NCBI GenBank assembly: GCA_036897485.1
Contig: JAYMTF010001988.1
Span: 1 to 20,225 of the forward strand
Reading direction: 5' to 3'
Origin: Pelargonium nanum
Lineage: Eukaryota; Streptophyta; Magnoliopsida; Geraniales; Geraniaceae
DNA length: 20,225 nucleotides
A program made the translations under genes and the position numbers. This document shows positions 1 to 10,600 of the stretch, piece after piece (within the stretch, counting starts at the first letter, position 1; each line of letters opens with the position of its first letter). The notes under the pieces are model-generated. The model saw only the letters and a list, made by a program, of their open reading frames with translations, was not told where the DNA came from and made no database searches.

Positions 1-784
1 TTTTGGTGTTTTTGCCAAACATCAGTATCCTACTTGGACAAAAACGACTTACCGAAAATCACATGTGGCACCTCCGTTAAGTCACATGTTGAGTTAACAA
101 ACAAGCACTTAGTTACATTGAGGGGTTTTAAGGGGAGAGAGTTTGTGCCACTTTATCATGTGAGTACTTAATTTTTCTCTAATACTTAGCACACACTATA
201 ATAAATGTTAAAATAAGAGATAATGTGAAATAATGAAATTTAACATTGGGTGTTAAACTTAACATCTTCTCTTTACCCTTTCTTATTAATAATTCATACT
301 TCTAATACTTTGGATGTCTATCAAATGAGCTCTAAAGTGTTTAAAGCTTCTTCTAACATCTCTATTAGTTAAGTTCAAGAGTAAATTGAAAGCATACTCA
401 AATCCATTCCAAGTACGTATTGTGTGCTATTCATGCTCTTAAGTTGAACAACTTATCAAAGTTGGTAGATAATATAAGAATTAAAGTATAAAAATTTAAT
501 ATGTCATTCCAAAGTTCATAGTGATTCAGTAAAGTGGAAGATTACTTATTATATACATAGATCATGTCCTTATTAAAACTTCAAGGTCAAACAAGTATTA
601 GTGAGAACAAAACTATGATGAGTGGCCTCCTAAGTACTCCCCTCCACCATCACCGCACCCAAGTACTAATCCTCACTTCCACCATCACTCGCACCTTATT
701 CTCCATCACGATTTGCTAATAAATAAAAAATTATGGCTGCTGTTATGAATAATTTTAAAAAATAGGAATTTTAAACTTGCAAAA
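1..784. other. AT-rich sequence without recognisable genes
   Basis: No ORF or element can be supported. The first 150 bases contain cacatgtggcacctccgtta, a word common in plant transposons, so the window may open inside one, but no terminus is visible. Around 632-695 two imperfect copies of an aagtact-then-ccaccatcac segment lie in tandem. Confidence 0.5.
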
Positions 785-907
785 ATTTCAATGCTAATAT
801 TTTTTTTTATAAACAAGCGTATGAATCGAAGCTCAAACTTAAGATCTTTAGAAGAGCAAACACCTTAAACCCATTGCTCCGATGATAGTTGGTATTTCAA
901 TGCTAAT
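785..907 (-). mobile_element. Short tRNA-derived SINE-like insertion with 14-bp target duplications
   Basis: Perfect direct repeats atttcaatgctaat at 785-798 and 894-907 bracket a 95-bp insert. On the minus strand the insert begins ACCAACTATCATCGGAGCAA, has an A-box-like CGGAGCAATGG, a weaker B-box-like AGTTTGAGCTT 31 bases later, and ends in an A-rich tail (TATAAAAAAAAAT). This is SINE architecture: Pol III promoter, 3' tail and L1-type target duplication. It is shorter than most plant SINEs. The B box is degenerate, while the duplications are intact. Confidence 0.7.
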
Positions 908-2210
908 CTAACTATTTATGAACCCAAAACCATTTTAATAAGAGATAATATTTATAAAAAAAAATTGTCTCACCCATCACCAACTATAATCAATGAACAC
1001 AATTGAATGGGACAAAAAAGAAGATCAGGCTGATCTGCCCTAGTCCTCATCTGGAAGAAATATTTTTGGCTCAATTAATATAGTTGAGAAGATGAACAAT
1101 AATGAGTACTTTAAATATATATAAAAACTAATTAGTAAAATTACCAAAATAAACATAATTAATTCTTAGTTGATTAGTCTTTTGCGGCAAGCAGGGAGGA
1201 GAAGAATGTAATGTATTGCCACTTGCTGGAATGCTCTCAAAACTACTATGTATATAGCATCAAGTCTCAGTCTCATTCAATTATTTTTGTCTGCTCTATA
1301 AAAAGATTGTCCCTAATAAACCTAATTATATTACAAAAAATATGTAGATGCATAACTAATCTAAGCAACATATAGGGTTTAACTCATATAGAATATAATT
1401 AGGTAGTGGTAAGCTCTAAGCATTTATCTGACAACTACACTCAGCTGCCCAACTCCCATTTCTTCTTTCACATTCCATTTAATATAGATGAGAACTCAAT
1501 CTAATTAAGTAAACAACCACTACCACTGCAACACGTGGCACCTGAGTGCCACCGTAATGTAAGAAAAGAAAGCGTGGAGCCGAGATTCGCTAACTAATCG
1601 AGTATTTAAGATAAGTCCTTCTTCGGAATCTGTTTATTTGAGGAAGCTAAACTAAGTCACGCTCTCAAGAAACGCCCAATATATTATCCCATGTAAACCT
1701 CACTCAAGCGTACACTTCAAACCTTTCTTGAGAGTGCTATGCCAAGGGAAGGAAGACCGTAGAGCCAAGACTCAATCAACCCCCAACGAATGCACACTTA
1801 GCTTCGTCGTACAAGTACGTGCCCTAACGCCCCAAAACATCTCCATAGTACCCCAACACCACCAAAGTTACAATGGGGTAATTGATGATTCCACTTTACT
1901 TGAATTTAATTTCCAACCATCAATATAATTTGTCTAAACATTGCAAAATCAAATGTTTAGACATAAATATTGAAATTGAGTTGATAATTATGAAAGTATA
2001 TTTGGCCAACTACTTAATTTGTATGCATGTTTTAAGTTATGCACCTAATTGTTTATATTCATAAATAATAATTAATGATGTCGTATATTTATGGTGCAAA
2101 AATAAATGTAAATGAATGCTAACTTGAAAAGTATAATCAATATAATCACTCTTCCATCAAATTGTGATTTGACAAATTAGTTTGTAGCATCTCATTAATT
2201 TTGACACTTT
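908..2210. other. AT-rich intergenic sequence
   Basis: I see no gene. A less AT-rich patch at about 1520-1870 contains a 66-codon ORF with no recognisable content, and part of it (cacgtggcacc near 1531) looks transposon-derived. I find no paired termini. Confidence 0.5.
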
Positions 2211-3161
2211 GGCATTGTTTGGCAAACGGAAAAGTAAATTTTCTCATAGTATTAACTTTCTCGGAAAAATTGATAAGAGCATTTGACACATCGGAAAGTG
2301 AAGATAAAATGCAGAATTCTAAGTTGTGGAAAGTGAATATTACGTTCGGCTAAAAATTGCAAAAAAAATAAGTAACGATTCGGAAAATATTGAATAATTA
2401 CTTAATTGTCCCTTCAATTTATCATATTTATTTTTTAATTATATAAGTAATTATGTTGACTCATTTGTAAATTTAAATAATAAAAAATAGACCAAATATC
2501 TTACATTGTTATAATATAAATATGAGAGTAAGAATCTTAAGCCAAAAATTATATTGCTTAAGCTTAGCCATTAATGAGGTGATGACACTTCATTAAAAAT
2601 TCTTGATCTGGGCGGGTTGCTCCGCTCCCACAAATTCACTTGAGTGGGTATGAGTGTATTTTAATGTGTTGGCATAATCTCATTGGTTTGACTTAGCTTA
2701 AGCATAGAACATTTGGCTTAGATCCTTATTCTGCATAAATATTCAATTATTTAAATGTATGCGTAATTATATTTGATTTCATTTCATGAAAACAATTTAA
2801 AATTTTAATTTGTAACTTATTGAAAAAAGGGAGACAAATATGGTATTTTTTAAAAAACTCAAATAACATGAGTTAGATTTTTAGAAAATTAAGGACATTA
2901 TGGACGTTTAATATAAAAAATGAAGGGTATTACAGTATGTGACTTTCCCACCACTTGGGAAAGTACATGAGATTTTAGAATCTCACCTCCCCCATGAGAT
3001 TTTAGATTCTCATGTATGTAGGAAAATTATCCAACCTGAAAATGTTACTTTCCACCCACTTTCTTTATTAGTTTACTAAACACTAGATTTAAATTTAACT
3101 ATCAACTTGCCCTTATCACCTCAACTTTCCCTTATCAGAAAAAGAGTTCCCAAACGATACA
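2211..3161. mobile_element. Tourist-like MITE, split by a nested MITE
   Basis: The termini are GGCATTGTTTGGCAAACGG and, reverse-complemented, TGTATCGTTTGGGAAC, an imperfect match around GTTTGG, typical of PIF/Harbinger-type MITEs. TTT flanks both sides, a weak 3-bp duplication. The interior has a strong hairpin at 2942-2964 (arms actttccca and tgggaaagt) and two near-palindromic copies of tgagattttagaatctca (about 2967-3014). Without the nested insertion it would be about 750 bp. No ORF. The boundaries are the least certain point. Confidence 0.55.
2531..2726. mobile_element. Nested MITE with about 38-bp inverted repeats
   Basis: The left end reads AGAATCTTAAGCC, then GCTTAAGCTTAG; the right end, reverse-complemented, reads AGGATCTAAGCC, then GCTTAAGCTAAG. 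The arms are about 38 bp long with a few changes. TA flanks both sides (2529-2530 and 2727-2728). It is 196 bp and non-coding. The position inside the larger inverted-repeat element shows it came second. Confidence 0.78.
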
Positions 3162-3691
3162 TTTATGTTCTACAAAAACAATTTGAACGATATTTAGTAC
3201 AAATTGCTATTAGCAAACTTTTTTTAATGAAACTGTTGTTATTAGATGACGTTATCTAAAATAAAAACTCTACTGAGTGTATGTGAATCGACTAACACGA
3301 TATTATTGTTTCACCTTAAATTGAGAACTTGAATTCTAAAACATCATAAAACGCAACTATAAAACTGGTCGTTTTTGTGATCTCATCCAACCGAAATTTG
3401 AATAAATGAGCACTCACCATAAAATTCGAGTACATGAAGATTTACATTTGAAAGGGAAAAGAAAGTGAAAGAAGAAGAAGAAACTGTTGGGTTGCATTAA
3501 ACTCCTCCAGCAACCATTCCACATCAATTTCTTTATATTCTTGTATGTGGAGTGAGTTGAAAAATAAAAAAGAATATATAGTCGATCCACATATGTTTTT
3601 GTATTCAATGCCTCCAACAACACTTGTGACATATGTTTTTCCATAAATAAACTTCCCATCAATTCCTATCTTCACATCTTTAGCAAGGTAG
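3162..3691. other. Intergenic sequence with overlapping minus-strand ORFs
   Basis: On the minus strand two overlapping frames are open here (82 and 107 codons; the longer starts at 3765). The longer begins with a hydrophobic stretch (LGLMGILTLILHLALATYL) and then KIGIDGKFIYGKTYVTSVV. I recognise no family, and low-complexity tracts (aagaagaagaagaa) inflate them. Left as unassigned. Confidence 0.3.
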
Positions 3692-4402
3692 GTAGCTAAG
3701 GCTAAATGCAATATTAAAGTTAATATCCCCATCAACCCTAGTTTAAAACCTAACTTCCATATCACTACTCATTTTATTGATGCTACTCGATCTCTATTTT
3801 CACTCGTTTATCTTAAGTGCAATAGATTTAAACGTGAAATCCAACGTGATCTATTTCGGAAGGAAAGCAGGGTTAGAAGTCGATCTCGCGGAAAATCTGG
3901 GACACCATCCACTCTCGAAAAGATCTCGAACATGACTTCCTCTCCATCTCGGCCAGATTCGGGGCCTCTCCCTACTCTCCACGATGGAATTATATCTGCT
4001 GGTCTACAAACCCCGTCCAAGCTCTCTACGGAGTTGTTTAGTTTTTTGGACTTTCCGCAGTCCTTGTTTTCTCACTGTAATCCCATTTTTGCTTTTCGGG
4101 TGTATGTACTTTTGTTTTCCACCTTGGAAACAATCAACGAAAGTACTTCTTTGCCGATAAAAAAATATATGTCGATTCTAAATGCAGAGGAATATTTCCG
4201 AGCACTTGATCAAAATGTTAGTTGTGTCTTACCAATGATAAGCATTCAAGGATATAATGAATTAATGACCTACAATTCTACACATGGAGCCCACAAGAGC
4301 AGCGTTAGTATATTTACAACAATATTGGAGACCCTAACAAATCCAAAGAAAAGGCTGAGCTCTGCAAAAGAATTTTTAACACTTGACTATTTACTCTCTT
4401 AG
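3692..4402 (+). other. Unidentified open reading frame, convergent with the SAC gene
   Basis: The frame is open for 236 codons; the first ATG is at 3932, leaving 156 codons to the TAG at 4400. This is long for such AT-rich DNA. Part of it (about 3840-4030) is clearly GC-richer than its surroundings and is open on the minus strand too. The conceptual product has an Arg/Ser-rich start (RVRSRSRGKSG, upstream of the ATG) and a Ser/Pro-rich part after it. I recognise no domain, signal peptide or membrane segment. It may be an exon, a captured gene fragment or chance. Confidence 0.2.
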
Positions 4403-4540
4403 TTCTATGATATCAGGTCCCGAATGATGTTTCGGCAATGGATTCAATGCTGTCAAGCATACGCGAGGGTCAGGAGAACTGATTATCTGACTAAAAAATG
4501 TTGAAATAACTACTACTTTCTCCTTCGCTCTCCAACTGCT

Positions 4541-4648
4541 TTTATTCCGGTTTTTAGTCTCCTCCATGTATAAGCATTTATGAAGCATATTGAGTCTGAT
4601 AGGGGAGGAGGGGAACATACAAGTGACAGACAAATTCCGAGTCGAACT
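4541..4648 (-). promoter_or_regulatory. SAC 3' untranslated region with AATAAA signal
   Basis: Downstream of the TGA, the minus strand has a canonical AATAAA at 4546-4541, about 100 nt past the stop. This is a plausible near-upstream polyadenylation element. Cleavage would then fall around 4510-4530. The true 3' end may be further on, and a longer UTR would overlap the open frame that arrives from the other side at 4402. Confidence 0.45.
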
Positions 4649-7600
4649 TCAATGGCAGAGTGTCTCTCCATAATTTACCCACTGCACAAAGCTATCTGAA
4701 TATTCCTCGGGGACATTGGAGTTCCGTGCACTACCATAGCATAGTTCTGTTCCTGTCTGCTCTCTTACCTAAGAATAAGAATGTAACATAAGAAATGGAG
4801 GTTACGTTGTCTCAATATTAATGGAATAAAAGTTGAATTGCTATTTTAGAATTCAAATTTTCAACTGTTATCCAACCATCACATGTTTAGTTCTCAATTT
4901 ATGCCTTTCGGCTTCTTTTCCTATACATTTTTTTTTCTTTTGCCGAATACGATACTGCATACAGAAAACCCACACCTTCAGATGAGATTCATCTCTATCA
5001 GATATTCTCTTACAATCATCTTAAACATTTACTCAACCTTTAGTTTTGTAAAATAAAAAAGTGGCAGCTGAAAGCATGAGGCTTCTGTCATTATGGGCTA
5101 GGAAGGGTCACTTCTATACAGTCTTACCACTGCATTTGCAGGAAGGCTATTTACCTAATTTGGACCCGAGATATCAAGGTCGCAAGGCATACCTTACCGT
5201 TGCACCAAGGCTCATCCTAATAACAACGATATAATTATTCATTGAAAAGCAATAGGCACTAACCCTCAGGCTGGATCCCGTTTCACTTGTGGATGGGGTT
5301 ATCCCATTGATTACATTTTCAGACGACAACCCTGGAGAGTTTATAAGCATGGACGACCTGAAAACATTAGAACGTTCAACAAGATTAGTACAGTTTACTT
5401 CACCCTAGAGTTCATAACCAACCTATTTCATTTAAATCATGGACTAAACACAAGTCAACTACTCAACTAGTACAGTTGATTTACCACCAAAAATACGAAA
5501 GGAAACTAATCAAAATTTCCAGTAATGATTCACAAACCCAAGACGACCCAACTCAATGCACAACTCTCCCACCCAATAAAAATAGAAAGATAATTCTTGA
5601 ACTAACAGTTCATATCCTTGGGCAGCTAAGTTTCACTCAGCAGGTTAATACCACCTCACAAGTCACAACAACAAGCTCATTTACATTACCTCTCATATGG
5701 CTCTTCTTCACAGGAATTTGCAGAAGAAGACAGCCAGTCCAGATCAAGAAAGTTTGAGCAACTCAATTGATCTCCAGGTTCAAATAAGTGAATATGATCA
5801 CATTGCATGTCCTCAAAAAGCTGCCTGTGAGGCATAGTGGGAGTATACCTACATTTAAAAAATCAACAGCAGAAGCCAACGTCAGATACAATATCATACT
5901 GGACATGATCCAAGGAACCAAGTCAACCAGTACATGATCCATTCATTAATAATGACATGACTGTAACAAGTAAAATAACAATTTAATAATGACATCTTAT
6001 AAGAACGTAGCATGTACATCTGGTGCACTAAACCATTGACAAAAGTTGCAAGACACAAGGTTCTTAACAACACGGCATCACAGAACCCCACCAAAAAATA
6101 AACAGCATTTTTATATCAAATTTGGGAAAATACACCTAGAAAGATCACCTGGAAAAGTAATCACTTAGTAACTATAATTATTGGTATAAATGATACTACG
6201 TATTAGTTTATCATTGAAAAGGTTAACAAAAAATAGATGCTGAAGACATCTATAATGATCTAATGAGCTTATAGAGAAGAGTCTCCCCTTGTTCAAAGTT
6301 GACACCTGTACGATGAACAGGAGCCGGAAACAAATTGCAAAATACTTGTAAAGTTCCAAACCAAAATCTTAGGATGCTAGGTGGAAGAGCCCAACTAATA
6401 TTAAACACAACACAATCGGTTAACTTTGACACTTACCCTTACAGTGGGTTCAGTGCGTTGTTGAGAAACATAGAAGTGGGAAATTTTCTGAGTTTGTTCA
6501 TCAACCACAACTATTAATAGATTATGAACAAGGCTAATGAAACTCCATGTTGATGTTTATACTCCCCTTCAAGCTAATGCATATATGTCATATGCACCCA
6601 GACAAGATCTCTCAGTCAATGTGCAATTGATTTCTATATGCTTGGTTGTTTCATGAAAAAAAAAAAGTGGATTCTATATATAATGCCACTTGATAACCTC
6701 AACAATCTACAATGCATGAAGCAATTTTTTAACCATATAGGTCCGCAAGGTACCAAAGTCGCCGCATAATTCTGCTTCGGCGCTAGATCTAGCAACATCC
6801 TGCTTTTGGGTATAGTTGAAAGAGATTATTCCCAATCTTTATCTGAATACCCAATCACTTGAGTATTATATCCTTTATACTCATAAACTAATCATTGGTC
6901 TAGAGCTCCTTTAATTGGCCTAAAATGTGAACCATAATGTCCAAATGATTGTCACATTGACTGGAGGAATTGACTCACAACACTGAACAAAGAAAATGTT
7001 TGATCAAGTTATAATAAGGTAGTTCAACTTTTCAATAAGGTCCAGGTCCTCCAGGGTCTGATACGGTCTCCTCTTGTCTTGGAAGAAGTTTAGCATTCGG
7101 ATACATAGAAGTATTAACATTTAGATAGTCTAGCATTTGGTTTCTTCAAGAATACACAAAGCATATGTGCACTAAAAGATGATAATACCATTATTTGATT
7201 GAGCAACCTCAAATCCAAGGAAATATTTGAGTCAATTCACATCCTTAGTTAGAAAGTGACTAAAGATCTCTTTTAACTGACAAATATCATCTTGATCATC
7301 TTCTATAATGATGATATCATTTACATAAAAAAAAAAAAATAATAATAAGAACAGGTTTGTAAATTGCCATTCGATATGTGGTTATAGAAAACCTACTAGT
7401 CTGCCTCACTACTAGCCTATGAAGCACCACACTCTCCCAAAGCTGAGTGTTGGGGTCAGATACGCGAACCGGACATGACACGCATCTAACACGCTACCGA
7501 CATGTGAAATCGTGATTTAAAAATTAACAGAAAATAATAACAAAAATCCGACACATTACCAATATGCGAATAGCGTCTGTGATTCAGTTTTTCAATAAAA

Positions 7601-10600
7601 AAATACGCCATCGTCCCAAAATGAGTGTCTTGTTTATCTTGCATTTTTTGTCCCAAAATGAGTGGCTTTTTTCCCTTTTTTAGAAAGTTAGTTATGTATG
7701 GAATACCAACATAATCTTCATAATAATTTAGTTAGTACCCCTTGAATTTATTACAACACATCATTGATAATACAAGAGGATATAAACCACACTGGCTAAC
7801 TTCTCCTTAATTTTCCTCAAAAAAAAAAAAAAAACTCATTTTGGGACGGAGTGGGTATTGTGTTTTAAATAAAAAAACTACCTATCTCTTTAACAGGCCG
7901 AGATGGCCATTCTCACAGTTGCAATCGCCGACAACTGCAACCCACTTTTTCCATCGAGATCAGGCCAGGTACGTTATTTTTTCACTTCACCTGCTTCTGT
8001 CCTCTTCATCAGTTTCGGAATCACAGTTCAGGTAAGTTAAGCCTTTTCTCCGCTGCTTCTTCTTCTTCACGTGTTTCTTATTCTTTTTCTAGTGATTTGA
8101 ACATGGGTTAGTAATTAGTGTTCGGGTCATAGACATGGGCTATAGGAGTGGGCTGTGATGCAGTAAGTGGGTTAGTGGGCTCATAATTATTGTGTTAATG
8201 GGTTATTGTGTTTTGTTATAAGAATGGGTTGTACAGTTAAGTTAGACATCTGCTGTTAGTTAAAGGTTCATAAGCCCATATATAAAATTGTCCACATGTT
8301 ATTTTTGGTTTATGCTAAATTAAAAATTACAAATACGCATAAGGTAAAATACATGTATAATATATATTTATTTTAAACGGCGAATCACGTAACAAATCAT
8401 CTCGCATGTGAGTATCGGACTATCGGTACAACATAGCTACCAGCCATACCAATTGTTGAGAAATTGTGCTAAAACTTCTAAACTATAATCATGGTGACTA
8501 TTGGAGACCAACATGTGGTTGAATACTCTTTAGGGATCCTGAAAACAAATGCCCTAGTTCAATAGATAGCAAACATAATCATCGAATCCTAGAGAGCATT
8601 ATGATACCATGTTGAGAAACTAAAAAGTGGAAGAATATCTTTTATTTTTATTCATTCGATTACCACTCCTATTTATACATAATTAACTAGGCTATACACT
8701 CCAAAAACAATTCCTAATGTAAATGAATATTAAGTTGCAGCAAGATGTCAACTCAACGTTATCAACTCTACATGTTAAACACATTTAGCACATGTTCATT
8801 CTAATTCTAACACACATAAACAACGAATAAACAGAGATAACAACACAAGAAGGTTAGGATGCATAACCAAGTCTGCTTTAATGCTAAGTTTCCTAACCCA
8901 AAGCTTAAACTACTAGGTTGAAAACCCCAACTAGTATGCGAAGCAGCCTCAACTATCATTTACAGACAGTGCTTACATAATAATTGAGTATTTGAAAACT
9001 GAGTATCGGCCAGGTTGTTGTGAGCATGGATCTCAGAGTGATAGAGAGGAGGTATTCTGACTGCAAATGAAGTTGGTCTCTTCAACTTGCATTGCTATTC
9101 TTTTTGAGTTACTTAATTCGAACTGATGTTCAATTGAATGAGGAAGCAAAATCTAGCACCAGCCACCAGGCATAATGAATTTCAATCACAAAAGTTTCTC
9201 TGATAATGCACTCAAGAACTATAATTGCATGTTTGAAGCAAACTCTATTAATTGTGTAATTTAATTAAATGAAAAATGGCTGTTATAATGCTTACAATTT
9301 GCCATGTTCTAAACGGTTATAGCACTAAGTATAAGAAGTTCATTGGAGGCCGATGCATTAGATAGCACAAACTACACACATAGACTAATCTTACAACATT
9401 TCATATCAAACTCCGAGGTTATTGTTGAGGGCATATGAGGACTTTAATAATAATAAAATAAAAAAGATGCAGATAGACAAATGGAACAAAACACAAGTAA
9501 TCTGAGAGAAGGGAAAAGTAAAAATACCTTGAAAATGCTATATCACTTCCAGAAGTTGACGCATCAGGTGATAATTCTGAAAGAGCACTGCTTCCTCCCT
9601 GTGATTGATCAGGCATAACTGAGTAAGGAAAATTCCCTTGCTTGACATCTCTGGCTGACACAGGTGTGACACTCTCATGAAGAACATTTCCATCCGAGAA
9701 GCATCGCTTGAATGATGACCTAAATTTACAGGACACAGAAAGACAACAAATAAGCAGCAGAAACACCTTTGGTAGGTTCATGACACGATAATAGGGCTCA
9801 AAACAACATGTAATACATGCTTTAATTGTGTCCACCACCAACATTGTTTCAGCATATAGAGAGAAAAAAAGTTTTTCCACCAACCAAATTGAACATGCAA
9901 TATCTACACGCATGAAAATCATGAGTCCAATAAAAATATTCTTCTAGAAAAGTTATCCAAAGAAAGTTTTTCAAAATAAGTGGAGCTCACGGAGTTCTGA
10001 CTCCAAATCTTCTCTATGTTTACTTCATGCTTCATTAACCCACCCCGTTTTGGCAAGTTCAATGATAGCAAGTCATCATTCTACACCAATCCAAGCCTAT
10101 ATAAATAAAACTTCTGGACTACTGTAATTATAGAACATTTTTCAAAAGTAGAAATTGAAAAGACAGATTAAGATTCAAGGGATTTAAATATTCAGAAGGT
10201 TTTTTCAGCCATCTAAGTACCTCTTATCATCATCAACATTAGTCTGTCCGTTTCTTCCTCCATTGTAATGCTGATCTGACTCCAACTCCCAAAGTGCAGG
10301 TTTGTCCGGTTGTGGCTGGAAATAGCCGAGGAATCTGCTAAAACAAGGTGGAAAATTATTTCTGATAATACTAACCAAGCTAGCATGATCAAGTGATCAA
10401 AATTCCAATTCAAACATAAAAGTCTGATCCACGGAAGACTCATTAAATAATTGCAACACCAACTCACATGTTAATTGCAGCTTGTTTTTCTGCATCCATG
10501 TATGCATTGCTGTAATAGCGTTGAAGAGTTCTGAAGAACTCCTGGGACTGAATTGTGGCTTTCCACTGACCCCTTCTCTCGGAGAAAATCTATATATCAT

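Larger units (their letters stand above)
6459..8812 (-). mobile_element. Decayed Ty1/copia retrotransposon in SAC intron 13
   Basis: Read on the minus strand it has, in order: an LTR (8812-8610), a TGGTATCAT primer binding site (8609-8601), an anonymous stretch, degenerate reverse transcriptase and RNase H (about 7446-6575), a GAAGGGGAG polypurine tract (6570-6562), and a truncated second LTR ending TTTCTCAACA at 6459. Gag, protease and integrase are absent and the coding part is full of stops, so it is dead. A MITE (7606-7855) inserted later. It has the same orientation as the SAC gene, so its LTR promoter and polyadenylation signals would lie sense in the intron. Confidence 0.82.
4649..9719 (-). 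other. C-terminal plant-specific tail of the SAC protein (exons 13-16)
   Basis: Exons at 9528-9719, 5690-5848, 5264-5357 and 4649-4768 encode about residues 639-826, downstream of the phosphatase domain. The first part is Ser-rich and probably disordered ([17 protein letters not shown]). Then come [11 protein letters not shown], an acidic CEEEPYE, a second Ser/Thr-rich part ([20 protein letters not shown]) and the closing block [21 protein letters not shown] minus its first residue. These blocks match plant SAC1-SAC5 tails as I remember them. The 3679-bp intron 13 separates the first exon from the rest, so single-ORF prediction misses most of the tail. Confidence 0.9.

Noticed and set aside
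830..880. Possible tRNA gene
   Set aside because: A- and B-box-like words are present, but no cloverleaf can be drawn, and the segment is bracketed by target duplications with an A tail, so it is SINE-like.
7320..7340. Functional reverse transcriptase
   Set aside because: The active-site motif is altered and the surrounding frames hold many stops; it is a relic.
7841..8035. 64-codon plus-strand ORF
   Set aside because: It starts inside the terminal repeat of the MITE and runs into unidentified sequence; no domain, and the start is an accident of the insertion.
9419..9922. 167-codon minus-strand ORF
   Set aside because: Only the part matching 9528-9719 is coding (exon 13); the rest is flanking intron read through both splice sites.
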